Below are positions 25,821-39,740 of a stretch of DNA of 64,000 nucleotides, one piece after another. A program made the position numbers and the translations under genes. The notes beneath the pieces are model-generated. The model was not told the DNA's origin, made no database searches, and saw nothing but the letters and a program-made list of their open reading frames with translations. The stretch lies in NCBI GenBank assembly GCA_035236585.1, contig CP141126.1, positions 10,553,001 through 10,617,000 of the forward strand, read 5' to 3'. The first letter of the stretch is position 1. Every line of letters starts with the position of its first letter. The stretch is from Warburgia ugandensis. Taxonomy: Eukaryota; Streptophyta; Magnoliopsida; Canellales; Canellaceae.

Positions 25821-28800
25821 ATGAGTTTTTTACTGAAAGAAGCGCTGAAATCGCTCTGCGGTGAGAATGGATGGTCGTATGCGGTTTTCTGGAAGATCGG
25901 CTGTCGGAATCCGACGTAAGTGAACCTGCATTTCTTTTCTTTTCTCATTTGAAGTTTTCTTAGTACAATGATATCTGTTATAGAAGCTAGGGTTTGGTTT
26001 GGTGTTTCTACTTCCTTGCTTTCTCCTTAAAATTCTCGTCGCATTCTTTAGTTCTGTGTTATGTATTTTCAGCTCGTTTCATCTCTACTGTGTCTTGTAA
26101 ACCCTAGGTTTTCTGTTTTTCCTTCTTTTAGGAATGATAATTATCTTTTCAGTCTGCATAGCTAAAGAAAAGTAGTTTTGATTGGTTTAGTGTTTATACC
26201 TCAGACCAGCTAATTTTCTTAATTTTTTAAGTTTGCAATGTCCAAGCGGTGGTAGTTTTAGCTAGTTAAGCTTGATCGTATTCAGATCAACTGGTTTTTC
26301 TTCATTTTCCTTTTAAGATTTTGGAATGGGAACTTTGGAACTTGATTTTGTCTTTCTTTGACATCGTTGTTGTAGTTGTATCTTCCTAGTTTTAGTCTTC
26401 GAAAAGCAGGGAATTCCGCAAAATAGAAAATTTAAGTGTTTGGATGCCACTCTTCTTGTGCATCTTGGGGGCATCACAGTTGTGTGTGCATGATTTATTT
26501 CTCTGTTGAGGATTTACCTGTTGTTGGATTTCTTCCATTTTTCTTTGTTTACTTTGGGAAGCTCATTATTTTCCAAAATTTTTAATTAAGACTTAGTAAT
26601 CGTCTGATTACATACACGTTTTCATATGAAAATCCAAAGCATTTAGGTCGTTGGGTAGATCATGCTTCAGCGGTAGTACTTCCAGTCTTATCTTTTTGTA
26701 ATCTTTCAGATTTTGGAATACTGTTAGACGATTATTTCTTCTTCTGCATTCTCAGACAGAGCAACAAATACGAATCTCATTTTCTTGTTAGAATCATTAT
26801 TTTAGATTGCTGTCCAGAGACCGCGGCTTTTGTAGTCTGTTGCTGTGAAACAGCTCTGTGTCTGGCGTTAATGTTTTTTAAGAAGTACTGGTTTGAGTGG
26901 TTTGGCAGGATTTTGGTCTGGGAAGAAGGGCATTATGATCCTGTAAGGTGTTCAAGTCTCCCTAGTGTTTCTGGAAGTGGAAGTACAGAATCTCTTCTTA
27001 AACAATGGGAGTTGCTTTGGAACAGTTCTGCAGATCAGGATGGTCAGGTTAACTGCCAAACAGACGATGGAATTGGTATTCTCATTAACAAGATGATGCA
27101 GCAGGTTCATTTCATAGGAGAAGGGTATGCGGCTTCTCTTTCTACTGTCTTCTTCTGAGTTTTTCACCTACTGTTAACTGCTTAGTGTTTAAATACCATC
27201 TGCTTTAATGGTTAATCCATCGAAATTTCTATTTCAGGATAGTTGGCCATGCTGCCTTAACAGGAAATCATCAATGGATTCTTCTTGGAACCCATGTCAA
27301 TTATGGATCTATGTCCAAGGTATTGTTGGAAGTTTTGTTTTACTTTAGTGAAGACCATAGTTTTCCACAAACTTCTATATTAACAAAATCACATCCTCTT
27401 TTGGTAGTTCCATTTTGCTTGTTGGTTTGGCAAAGATGTCTTGAAACAGAATCTTTTAATATATTCATTGTTGAGGAAGATACTGTCACAGCTTTGATGT
27501 TTAGGAGAAGTTACTCATATATAAGGCGTTCTATGAGGAGAATCTTCAAATGGTTTCTGAAACTTCCCTTAAGTGATGTTGTTGTTCAACTTCTTGTTCT
27601 CTCAAAACAGTATGCCCATGGTTGAAATTCCAATGTTAGTGGTCATTTTCCTGGGTTTAATAAGTAACTTGCCAATTACTTCCTATATTGAAGCATGATG
27701 TCTTGCATGATCATTTTCTTGGAAGCAAATCACATGGGCCTTTTGTTCCCTTGTTTTCAGGGCCAAACTGAGGTGCACCACCAATTTTTGGCTGGCATAC
27801 AGGTCCACTTCTTGTGTTTTCTTACTTTTCTTTTCAATGCTATATATATTGTGAATGGCCTACGTGTTCTATTGGAATATCTTATTCAAATTAATTCCAA
27901 CTTTGCTGAAAATACGCTTTCTTTGCAGACAATTGCTGTTATTCCACTGCTTCCATATGGCGTGATTCAGCTTGGTACCACTCGGATGGTAAACTTTCGC
28001 AATTAAGTGCTTCAACTGAGACAAATGAGCTGCTGTCACTCACTTCTCTTGTTCTTACTTGCTTTAAGAACTTTGCTTGTCAGCTTCTATGGTTTAGGTG
28101 GTGCAGGTTACATTTATTCGTTTGATAGACAAGATATATAAGCATGGTGACTGATGAGAATCCTTATATGCATACAATGGAGTTGTTTCCACATAACTGA
28201 CAACTTAGACCTATATGCTAGATGGGGACCTGCTGACTGGACTGCCACTGTCGCAGACGTCACCTACCCTGGGCTGAAATGACAAACCAGCTGGGGTGAA
28301 AATACCCACTATGAATGGATGTGAGCTCCCACAGAAGCAGTCCTGCTAGCATTTTCACGTTAGGAACTAGTGATCACATGTATTTCTTCTGCGCCGCCTT
28401 CCTCTCAAGAGAAGGGATTTTGGTTGTTGTTCTTGAATATGCTTCTTCATTTCTATGTTAAGAAGAAAGAAGATGGTAGGAAATTAGAGCCTGTTTGATC
28501 CCCTGTTTGTTTTGTTGTTTGATTCCAAATCCTTGTCCTCTGTTTCCATATTTGAGGGAAATGATGAGATGCATTGTGTCTCTCTTCATACAGGAAACAG
28601 GAAAAGTCTGTCGAGATATCGTTTCAGTCGCCATTCTCCTATTGGCGATTCGATTGTTGCTCGACTACATGGTTGATTTGACCCTTGCTTTCTCATTAAA
28701 AAAATAAATAAATTAGGAAGGAATTCCTTGTCAGGACAAAACCAGTTGAAGTAATAATGCATCCTGGTGTCTGCTCATTTATTCCAGGATGTTGCTTAAT

Positions 28801-31800
28801 TTATTTAGTGGGAAATAGTCCAGTAGAACATACCTGCACGTTTTGTTATTTATACCGATTGTGGATCTGATTTAGCAATAACCTCTGGTCATTGATTGTT
28901 CCCTTCATTTCTTTGATGGATGTGCTTCTTGTTGATTTGTATGTTAAGAAGAAAGGAGATGGTAGGAAATGACAGCCTGTTTGATTCTTTGTTTGTTTTG
29001 TAGTTGGTTTCCAAGTCCTTGTCCTCTAGGAAATGAAAGCCTGCTTGATTCTTTGTTTATTATGTTGTTGGTTTCAAAATCCTTGTCTTCTGTTTCTATA
29101 TTTGAGGGAAATGATGAGATGCATTGTGTCTCTATTCATACAAGAAACAGAGAAAAACAACGTATGTCAAGATATCGTTTCAGTCTCCATTTTCTGATTG
29201 GTGATTCGATTGTTGCTCGACTACATGGTTGATTCTACCCCTCCTTTCCCATTTCAAAAAAAAAGAAAAGAAAAAAAATGAAAAAAAATTCTATGTGAGA
29301 ATTTCCTTGTCAGAGTAAAGCCAGTTGCTCAATTTATTTAGTGGGAAATAGTCCAGTAGAACATACCTGTAATTTTTGTTATTTATACTGATTGTGGATC
29401 TGACTTAGCAATAACCTCTGGTCATTAATTGTTCCCTTCATTGTTTTGATGGATGTGGTTCTTCTTTATTTGTATGTTAAGAAAGAAAGAAGTTGGTAGG
29501 AAAGTACAGCCTGTTTGATTCTTTGTTGTTTTGTTGGTTTTCAAATCCTTGTCCTCTAGAAAATGAAGCCCTGTTTGACTCTTTGTTTGTTATGTTGTTG
29601 GCTTTCAAATCATTGTCCTCTGTTTCCATAATTGAGGGAAATGATGAGATACATTATGTCTCTTCATACAAGAAACAGAGAAAAACAACATCTGTCGAGA
29701 TATTGTTTCAGTCGCCATTCTCCGATTGGCGATTCTATTGTTGCTCGACTACATGCTTGATTTTACCCTTGCTTTCCCATTTCTAAAGAAAAATAAAGAT
29801 TTTATGAAGGAATTTCATTGTCAGGATAAAACCAGTTGAAGTAGTAATGCAACCTGGTGTCTGCTATTCCAAGATAGTGCTCAATTTATTTATTGAGAAA
29901 GAGTCCAGTAGAACGTACCTGCAATTTTTGTTATTTAAAATGATCGAGGATCTGATTTAGCAATAACCCATGGTCATTGATTGTTCATTTCATTGTTTTG
30001 ATGGACCTGACAGAGCATTTTTCTCTTTATTGGTCAATTCTTTTATACTGTTCTTTTAACAGAAGCTGGCACCATAATCTGTACCTGCTATGTATTGGCA
30101 GCACATAATGAAATTCCCTTGTATGCGTGCCTGTGATGCTAACTGATTGGTAAATGGACCCATAAGGTGCATCATACTGCTTGTTCAACAGTAGATTAGG
30201 CCCCTTCCAAATAGTGGGTTACTGTGTTTTGCCAATAGATAGACTTGTTGCTGATATGTTTTGAATGGCCTTCTTGCTGATATTTCTTGTTATACATATT
30301 GAATTGGCTTTTAAAAAACTTTGGGACTAAATGAAACCATGGTATTTAATAGAGCAGAATGGAGGAATAAGATTCATGTGGCCGACCCCTAATTGGGATA
30401 AGGTCTTGATGATGACGATGACGATGACATATTGAATTGGCTTTTGCACATGCTTCAAGAGATTGAATGCTGACAGATAATACTTCCACAAGAAGTATTC
30501 ACGGTTGCTTGATAGACATCTTAATCCAAATAACTTTGTACATTGTGATACCTAGAACAAGAAACCTTATTTTCTGTACTGCAGTAGGTACTTGAACATG
30601 ATGCATGCGTTTGGTAAGCTCATTTGTATGTCCATTTTGGACTTGCATCATAACTGCCAGTTGTAGGTGGACAAGGATTGATATGTCTACTTTTGACACC
30701 ATACCCTGATTTTCTTCAAACCTATTAATTGTTGTTGGGTGGCTTCGAGAGAATATGCTGCCGTTTACAGCCAGCTGTTTCTACTTTTGCAGATCAAAGA
30801 GAATATTGGATTTTTGAGCCACGTGAAGATTTTATTTCTGCAACTAGCAAATGTACCTGGGGCTCTTATGTCTGGTAATATTGAAAACGCACTAGTGCAG
30901 AGAATCCAACCACAGTGTTTGCTTGGAGTAGCTGTTGGTGCAGATCAATCTCAAAATATCAGTGCCAGTGTGGCTACGTTGGCATGCTTCAGTGGGAACA
31001 GCTGTGACAAGCAACTGCTCAGTTCTCCAGTTTCAAGACTTGTTAGTCAGTCTGGTTCTTTACTCCCACAGGTTCATGATGACTCACAAACCAATGCTTC
31101 ACTGCTGCCATTGAACTCCATACCAACTGGAACAGCTGTTGCTCCATCAAATTGTGACATGTTACTGCCCAAGGCTGTTCAAATGGTTAGGCCAAACTTC
31201 CCTATTAGAACTCAACCTGAAAGCAAATCCATGGGATCTCGAGCAGTCTTCTCAAGTCCAGAAGTGCAGTTGAACTCACAAGCTGCACCTCATTTTTCAG
31301 GATCTAGGAACACACAACCGACTGTTTCTGGAATAGGTGTTCATTGTAGCAACATATTGTGTGTCCAGAAACAGAGCCTATCTGCTGTTGACTTGTGGGA
31401 GCAAGCTAGCAACAGTGTGCCCACTTCAAATAGTACTAAGTCACCCCAGCTAATTTCCCAAGAATGCACAATCCCTTGTTCTCTGAAAGATTCTGTCATT
31501 GTTTCATTGCTTGCCAAAAGTGAGTTGCCTGGTATGGGAGGTAATCTTGGATCATCAAGTTCAACTGCAAGTGGTGCCTGGAGATCAGTTGACAGCAAGT
31601 CTTCTTGTCTACCCTTGCAGGGTACCGAACTTCAATCTGGTAATTCATCTGGTATGGGGTTGCTTTCATTGTCCAATCATCCAAATCATTCTTGTGGACA
31701 TCTCTCTTCACAAGGGTCGCAGGTAAGCCATCCCACCCCCATTGTGAATCATACTCAAACTAAATCTGCCAAAGAGTTGCACAATATACAAAGTAGTCTG

Positions 31801-34800
31801 TTTCAACCCCATGTCAGTCCACCAGCTCCTGGTTCAAATGAGCATAGTTCTTGGTTTGAGACTATCCCTGATCTTATTCAGGATTGCTTGATGACAGCCA
31901 GATTAAAGCCTGATGAGGATAATCAAAAAATCCAATTCACATTTTCTGAAAGGAGCGATACTTCTGCAACATATTGTGTAAAGAAAGAGGAAAGTTCTGA
32001 TGACCACCAGAGTCTCAACAGTTCGAGTGAAAGAACTTCAGATGCATCTCTGCATCTGGCTGAGGGAGATTTATTTGATGCTCTGGGTGCACAGCTCAAA
32101 ACCAAACAAGTCAATGCTAGTTCTGATGATATGGTCAGAGATGCGTCAGATGCAAATGCTCAGAGTTTGAGTACAGACATTTCTACATGCATTAGTCAGC
32201 TTGTTGCTGCTCCCTTTTTTGATGGTATGAATGATGGGATATCTGAAAGTGGCATTTTCTCTCAAACTGGGACTGACTATCTTTTGGATGCTGTGGTTTC
32301 AAAGACTAACTCCATTTCCAAGCAGAACTTAGATGATAATGTATCTTGTAAGACTAAGTTAACAAAGATGAGTAGCTCTTCATTTTGTACAAACTCTTCC
32401 TTGTATCATGGGAGCACTGCTTTAGAACCAATCCGTGTAGAGTTGTTTGATCATTGTCGACGACTTGTAAAACCAGAGATAGCTGCTTTGGGTTCTTTTA
32501 AAACTGCATGTAGTTTGGACAAAGCTGGGGAGTGCTCTCAATCTGGCAGCACATATAAATCTCAGATCAGTTCATGGATTGAAGATGGTCAGAATGTGAG
32601 ACGTGACAGTATTTTAACTGGAAACTCTAAAAGGGCTGATGAAACAGGGAAAACAAATCGGAAAAGGCCGAGGCCTGGGGAGAGCTCGAGACCTAGGCCA
32701 AAAGATCGCCAGATGATCCAGGACCGTGTCAAGGAGTTACGTGAAATTGTGCCCAATGGAGCAAAGGTGATTTATTTTCTGTTTCCATCACTTCCTGATG
32801 TAGTTTAATTAAGACTTCCGATGATCATTAATGTTGACTAGAGCTTTGATAATACTAATTTTATACTTTTATCCCATTGTTTCTTTATTGTGGAACAGTG
32901 CAGTATTGATGCATTATTGGAGCGCACGATTAAGCATATGCTTTTCCTGCAAAGTGTGACCAAACACGCAGACAAACTCAAACAATCGGGAGAGTCAAAG
33001 GTTTGTAATATTTGTTTTACTGATTAATTTCGTGTTTTTACATTTCATTTATCAAATTTGCCCCAGCAAAGCTTCTTCTTGTAAATTGTCCAAAGCTCTC
33101 CCTTATGCTATGTCATGTTCACATGCTTATGTTATTTGTCACTTGGATATTCCAGTATCAATTTGTGAATGTGCATCTAAAAGACGTATAACGAGCACAA
33201 GGGCATTGGGATTTTTTGAAAATACGATGCTGAAATGATTAGAACCTTATTTGATGTGAAGAATTATGTTAGCAGAATACTAGATGTTTTCATCTGTATG
33301 CTGAGTACTACAGAGTGTAAAATAAGCTGCTGCTTGAATTATATGATAAATCTTATATAGCATGTTTTGTATATGCATTCATGCGTAGGGCTGTTATGTA
33401 ATGTACATGTGCTTATCCTTAGGAAAACTTCCATGGGCTGGAGCACAAGCCATGGATCCCCTTGGTTGCATAATCCCTACCCTTTGATTCTTAGAGGCCT
33501 TTTATCATAAATGTGGATAATTGCTTTTCTATTTTTGAACTCTTCGTGTAGGGCCCAATAAAGGAGATCTAGAATTGTAGTGTCTGGTTAAATTTGGCAC
33601 CTGAGTCATCTTATTGAGGCCTACTGGATAAATGTTTTGGATGGTTGGACATGTAGCCTCCACTGGCTACTGTGTAATCATATAACTATGTATGGTACAT
33701 ATGCATATGCTAAGATAAGAAAAAAAGAAAGAAAAGAAGTTGCATATGCAGGTGATCAGGGAATAGAGTGTATTTATTTATATAGAAAAATATTATATTT
33801 ATATCTGATCTGTAGAGATACAGAAATTTGTTCATCATTCACTTAATGTTAGAGAGTCAGCAAGCCCGCAAATGTTGCCCTTGATGGTGGGGGCCTTGGC
33901 TTTCAGGGGATTCTACATGATCACGTGTGGCCTTGGAAGGTCAAATTGTGTTTTACAGATTACAGATGTAGGGAAAGTTGTTGGGGCTTTTATCTAATAG
34001 TCTTGGGTTACAGCTTTTCCATAGAGTGGTCTTAAATTTTTTTTTCATACAGCAATCAAATTAATTTTGACATCTTGGAACTGCACATTACGAGAAAAAT
34101 AAATGATTAACACTATGTTGTCCTTTATCCTTCATACATATACAGATTATTAGTAAGGAGGGTAGTTTGCTCTTGAAGGACAACTTTGAGGGTGGTGCAA
34201 CATGGGCATTTGAAGTTGGTTCTCAATCCATGGTCTGCCCAATCATAGTTGAGGATCTGAATCCGCCTCGTCAAATGCTGGTGGAGGTATGCTATTTTCC
34301 TGTGTCATTCATTTCGGAAATTTTATCTCCAAGGCTTCTTACTTCCAGTTTCCTGGTTCCTCCAGATGCTCTGCGAAGAAAGGGGTTTCTTTCTGGAGAT
34401 AGCTGACTTAATAAGAGGGTTGGGATTGACCATCTTGAAGGGGGTGATGGAAGCTCGCAGTGATAAAGTCTGGGCACGCTTTGCTGTAGAGGTAATAATA
34501 TTCAACAGAAGTATTATTTTCAAAATTTACTTCCATCGGTTCACTTCACTGCTGTTATGCCCTATCATGATTCTTTTGATGGGTCTTGATTTCCCCTGCA
34601 TTTCTGGAGAGAGATCAAAGGGCAACGTATGGTCATCAAACTGTGGTAAAGAAGTTCTGTTTGAAATTCAATCTCATCTTTCCTCGTACTTTCCCAAGTT
34701 AATTTGAATCTTCAGAAAGGACTAGAACCTTCTTCGGGTATAACTTCTGTATTGTCTAGTTATCAGGGTTCTGTCTGATATCTGGAAAGCGCAGTGTTGA

Positions 34801-35190
34801 TATGTGCACCAGGAATTCCTTTAATTCATTATTAATTGCATCTTAGTCTTTGCAAGGACCTTAACTGTATCTTTTGACAACCTCTTGCACCTGCTGTCTA
34901 GAGCAACAACTTTAGTTCTTCTTTCAATTGATCTTAAGTAGTCTTTATCTTCTTTTCCGAAAGGAAGTAAGATCTTCTAGACAGAGATTAGCCTCCTCCT
35001 ATTCCATTTTATGGTAGTGATTGGTAGTTCTATTTGTTGGCAGGCAAACAGGGATGTGACAAGAATGGATATATTTCTGTCTCTCGTGCACCTATTAGAA
35101 CAGACTATGAAGAGTAGCAAGTCACCAAAAAGTATTGACAGTGGTAATGTTTTCCACCAGTCCTCCATACCTTGTGACCAGCTTGGCTGA
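25821..35190 (+). CDS. LHW: bHLH transcription factor, LONESOME HIGHWAY orthologue
   Basis: Ten exons give a 994-residue protein: 25821-25915, 26909-27124, 27238-27319, 27761-27802, 27929-27988, 30793-32766, 32899-33000, 34146-34286, 34366-34491, 35044-35190. All introns are GT-AG and phases agree. Residues 1-165 are the bHLH-MYC_N-like domain (starts MSFLLKEALKSLCGENGWSY). Residues 166-780 are a Ser-rich linker with the GTDYLLDAVVS block. The bHLH is at about 785-857 (RPRPKDRQMIQDRVKELREI, then CSIDALLERTIKHMLFLQ across the exon 6-7 junction). The C-terminal ACT-like region follows (GGATWAFEVGSQSMVCPI, RGFFLEIADLIRGLGLTILK). Motif order and length fit Arabidopsis LHW better than its LHL paralogues. 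In known plants LHW pairs with TMO5-type bHLH proteins in the nucleus, drives periclinal divisions of vascular initials and raises local cytokinin synthesis. Two upstream ORFs may damp translation. The gene looks intact. Confidence 0.94.
28440..29998 (+). repeat. Three tandem ~490-530 bp repeats in LHW intron 5
   Basis: Three copies start near 28421, 28884 and 29417, each with the landmarks GTTAAGAAGAAAG, CCTGTTTGATTC, GAGGGAAATGATGAGATGCA, TTGTTGCTCGACTACATG and TCCAGTAGAACATACCTG. Copies 2 and 3 also carry an inner duplication of the ~60-bp AAGCCTGTTTGATTCTTTG segment. They lie wholly in the 2.8-kb intron, between the splice sites at 27989 and 30792, and account for most of its length. Confidence 0.93.
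30313..30426 (+). mobile_element. 5'-truncated RTE-type LINE tail with 19-bp target-site duplication
   Basis: A 114-bp insert in LHW intron 5 contains the plant RTE 3' signature (CATGTGGCCGACCCC then AATTGGGATAAGG) and ends in a GATGAC-type simple repeat. It is flanked by perfect 19-bp copies of ACATATTGAATTGGCTTTT at 30294-30312 and 30427-30445. Perfect duplications suggest a recent insertion. Only the tail is present, with no coding. Confidence 0.88.
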
Positions 35191-38100
35191 TTGGCTGTCG
35201 TGGACCCTTGCTCTATCTCGATGCTGGAAATGTTGCGAGTGGGCACTCTTTGCCTGCCATGACTAGCATTCCAGTTTCAAATGGTTCTAACTCGCACTGA
35301 CATTTTCTTTTTCATGGGGACAACAACTGACTTTCCCGTAGGGAGCTGCTTAGTTTGTAAACAGCTTAAAATTTCATGGCTCTGCCATGTGTGTAATTAC
35401 AGATCCATATCTCAATAGTCAGGCATCTAGAAAATTTTGGCATTTTCTGCAGGATCTTAGTAAATGTTTTTTCATAAAGCGGGTCTTCCTGTAATTTAAC
35501 TTGATTTTGGGGGTATACAGATTGTTTAGAAGTGTTGGTATTTCTTAGGGGAGAGACTCTTTTGTGTTTGTAGTTGGCAAACTTGGTTGACTAGTTCAAC
35601 TATTGTAAAAATGAGTGAGCGTGAGATGAAGTTATCACATTTAATGCATCATGAACTGATCTCTGCGGCACATTTAACCAGCTACATAACATTTATTTTT
35701 CCTTGATGGCTTGCACGTATTTCTGCCAAACACCGGAGTCAGTCATATTGCTAAGGCAGATGAAAATGTGTGTCAATATGACTTGGGTACCTCGACTAGG
35801 TATATCATCATCTATCATGAATTGGGGAGCATGGCAGTTAATCCTAGCGATGAAAATGGCAGATCATGCACAAAAAGAGTCTTGGACAATAATCCCTGCT
35901 AGTGCATCGACCCATCTCTGTCTATTTGATTGATCACATCTTCTGGGGTCGTGCATATAATTGATTATACTGCCCCTTGCATAAGCAGATGTTTCCACCA
36001 ACTGGATGGTCGAGATTTTCAATCCGCCATTGTCTGGTATTTATGTTTTATGTACCTCAAGAGAAATCAACCTAGATAATTTTGGTTTTTTATTTGAATG
36101 AAGATATTTATCACTGGAGCCAACTTAGATATTAGACATAATTAGAAGATTCCCCCTCGCCGAACATAAGAATCAAGAGAGGTTAACCGAATATAATTGG
36201 AGTATACAGTCCACGCTTCACTAGAATGTTATTCAATGACCTTTCTAGATTCATGAACAGGTTCGTTCATTGTTAAAGTTGGGTCATATGAATTTTATAT
36301 GGTTAACCTTTCTCCCTGCCTGGCTCATAAGACCCTTCAACTACTCATCATGTATGGTACACTGGGAGAACAAAATGTTTCTAACTGCAAGAATTGAATC
36401 GTTGTATACTGAAAGCAGCAGAAGGGAAAGAGGGCCTCCCTGTTAAGGGTTAAACTACGCAACCATTACACACTAGTTGCAAGCAGAAAAATAGGATGAG
36501 TGGCATAATTTACAGAAATCAAGTTTATTACATCATGCGATGGATAAACTCATCGGAAGAATCCAGTGGTGACCTCTATACCGACCATGTTTGGTAACGA
36601 CGATGCAGTATAATGGGAAGCCCAAGTTTTTCATTTAGGTGGTTTTTCCATTCTGCAAGTTATGCATAGGTGTACGGTTAAAATTGGAAATCAGGGGAGG
36701 AAAAAGTGGTCAAACTAATTATCAGGCTGCGGTGTCTGTGATAGTTTTCCCAAGAGGTGGGCTCGAGTCCTGGCTTACGCTCTGGTTCAGCCATGCAGCA
36801 AGATGATCTCATGGCCTACCTATAGAAGCTTTTGAGCGATACCTTTTTACTTCGACTTTTCTGATGTTGGTTGTATCGAAGATTGTAGTTTGGACAAGAA
36901 ATCTTAGCTCAAAATTCACAAGATACTTATAGTCGTGTTGCATAGTTATCAATGGGAAGAATACGAGCGGCACGAATGCATTTGTTTAATGGATTGAAGT
37001 TACTAAACCATTTCTCTGCTAACCTAGACCACAGTTTCGTTGACCCATTTGCCAAATTCAAGTACATCTAGTGGATTAAATAATCAACAGAGGGCAATCT
37101 GCTACCTGAGTAGTGCAATGCTTCAGCATTGTTTTATCAACGTTTGAATAATTTTGTACATGTTTTAGGGTTGCAATGACAAGGGACGAGATCAATATTC
37201 ATGAATAAATTTATACATAATTTGTTATTCCTACTTTTCTAAACTTTTGGCTTTTAAATGGATGGTTAGCAAACCAAAATGGACGCCAAAATCCTCTTAG
37301 ATCTCTCTACCGTCATAGTTTTATACATTTCCATCTTACCCATTCCCTAACTCATCTTTCGTTTCCTATGTATGTCGTTGTACCTTTTTGTTTCATCATT
37401 TTTTCTGTCATAGATAATTTCTACATTAAAGCCCTAATGCAACACCTAACATTGAGGCGTGACGAACACCCACTTTTGAGGATGGATTTATCGCATCCAC
37501 ATTGGACTAGAAGCGAGCTATCTTGAACCATTAACTTGCTAAAAAGGAGGGCTTTCTTCTACTACTATGCTATAAAGATTCTTTTCGATCTTTTACCAGT
37601 ACATATATCAAAGGCTGCTTGATTCCATTGAATTAAACGGCAGGTACCGTGTTGATATTTCGCATCCTGTTTTAGTAACTATCACTTCCTAACTTTGTCG
37701 ACAATTTGTTCACTGACTGCCATAGTTTCCAATGAAATCATACAGAATAATGAGAAGAATTCCTAAACAAAATAAAGAATACAAGTAGAGCAAGCGGCAA
37801 CTGGTTGCTCGGACCCTGCCTATGGTCTGTGTAGCAAATGTCCTATCTACCTACCCGTGTGGATCGACGAGTTACAGATATTTGGTAAAACTTCGGGGAA
37901 GACCTGTGCTGTTCGTGCAGTGATGCAATGCACATGGTTAGGAAGTGGGGAACATTCAGCAACTTGTAAGCTTTCTCTCTCCCTCACCGTTACTGTGAAT
38001 CAAATTATCAGGCTCCTGTAAGAGTAGGTAGACAAGTTGCAAATGTAGTTTAACCTTTGGAGAAGTCCTGCGCGGTTCATGCAATGATGCAATGGCAGTC

Positions 38101-39224
38101 GTGGAAGAAGGATTCAATGACGAATTTGTGGCTAGGATTTATGCACAAACTTTGTGAGAACCCCACTCCATCATGCCAACTTGGAGCTGGGGCTTCCCAG
38201 AAGCAAAAGCAGCATTAGAAAGTTGAAATCCTGAGTGTGCCTGTTGTAGATTTTAGATGGATGGCTTTTCAACAGGAAAGGATATATGAAAAAAGAGTGA
38301 AGATTTTGGAATAAAGTTGAAAGTTGCACATTCTCAGTCTGTGACAAAGAAGTGAAAGTTAAAATGATTCTCTGATGGCTATAAATTAAAATTACCTCAA
38401 ATTATAGATAATGAAGGTTTTGGAAACCTTTTCAAGATCTCTAAAACAGTATCTGCTGTTGAACCACCATTCAAATGAGAAAAATAAAAGTAGAATGTGT
38501 TGAACTGCTAGACTAAGTAATATCACTTATAAAATCTAAAACACATTATGGCGTATTCTTACGAATCATTGAAGCAAGATTTCCGATTTCTATATAATTT
38601 TGTTTGATAACCCATTAGAGATAGTTGGCTTTGGTTTGATGAGATATTAGAGATAGTTGGCTCTACATTGAAGGGTTAGCTCGTAACAAACCTTTAGACG
38701 CATCTGGCTCGTAAGAAAGCTATTTCCGCTGAAAGTAAAATTGCTGGAGAGCCATTCCCATTACACCACTTTCTAGGACTTCTCCATTTTTTGAAAGATC
38801 AAATAGATTTGACATAACCGAGGTCTTGATTTCCCGCTGGAAGTAGTTTTCATGTCAAACCAAGCCGTAGAAATCATCAAGCTGGAAACCAGTTCTATAT
38901 CCATCGGTGTTCACGCATTTCCTGCTAATCAAACTAGTCCTTTGTCCTGCATAGCTCCTTGCATATGTAACTACAGCACAGAACCTTCGCACTAGTTACC
39001 GATGATGGTGGGCATTTGTTTCGCTTCAATGTTTCCCGGACATTTGTTAGTGAAGATTAAATCACAGGAGGAGGAATATTGACGGTTTCCCCGAAGCTGC
39101 TCATTAGTGGTCTAGTGGCCTACCTGGTGTAAGCATAAGGAAATGATAGCCACGCGGACTTATTTGATAATGGCTCTGTGCTGTATACTTTTACGTATTT
39201 CTAAGCTGTCATAGCTTGTTATAG
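35191..39224. other. LHW 3' flank and intergenic DNA, no gene recognised
   Basis: The first few hundred bases should include the LHW 3' UTR, but no clear polyadenylation signal could be assigned. 37.8-38.2 kb holds two diverged copies of a GCAAATG...CTGTTCGTGCAGTGATGCAATG-like unit, with no coding support. Confidence 0.5.
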
Positions 39225-39232
39225 CTTGTTAG

Positions 39233-39740
39233 TAGGAGTGGCAAAATATGATACGACATGATAACACGACTCGAATCTGACACGAATTTGGTAGGTTAGG
39301 GTTGAGTCTTATTGTGTTCATGTCGTGTCATGTTTGGGTCAATCAATGTTGACCCATTGTGTTGACCTGTTTGACACGCAACCTATTAATTTGTTGTGTT
39401 GACCCATCTAACCCACAAGCTATTAACCAATCGGGTTGAAAATATAGGACGGTTCATCAGAAACTATCCTATATTACTATATATGATGGTTCTTCTGAAA
39501 CCGTCCTATATTACTATAAGATGGTTTTTTAGAAACCGTCATATATTAGTTATTTTATATTTATTTAATTGTGTTACTTGAGTTATATTGTGTCGACTCG
39601 TTTAATAATCGTTTCATGTTCGAGTCACGGGTTTTTGACACGATTATTAAGCATGTCGTATTCTTGTCGACCCATATACTATAATGGGTTAGCCTTGACA
39701 TGACACAAACACGACCCACCAACCCAAATTGCCAGGCTTA
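39233..39740. mobile_element. hAT-type MITE, 508 bp
   Basis: It starts TAGGAGTGGCAAAA and ends TTGCCAGGCTTA, forming the TAGGGGTGGCAA-type inverted ends of plant hAT elements. It is flanked by 8-bp repeats CTTGTTAG (39225-39232) and CCTGTTAG (39741-39748), a 7/8 match as expected for hAT. The interior carries many ACACGA and GACACGA motifs near both ends and three tandem hairpins in the middle. It has no transposase, so it is non-autonomous. Confidence 0.88.
39443..39549 (+). repeat. Three tandem ~37-bp hairpin units inside the hAT MITE
   Basis: Units start at 39443, 39480 and 39517. Each has the form GGACGGTT, a short spacer, GAAACCGTCC with small variations, followed by a TATATTACTA-type spacer. 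Each unit is its own small inverted repeat, so the array is three hairpins in a row. Confidence 0.82.

Noticed and set aside
30739-30792. Start of LHW exon 6 frame before the acceptor
   Set aside because: The open frame continues into the intron, but the TTTTGCAG acceptor at 30792 joins in phase with exon 5 and restores the family sequence.
37800-38220. Possible gene remnant with two similar blocks
   Set aside because: Frames are short and interrupted and no family was recognised; kept only as an unexplained diverged duplication.
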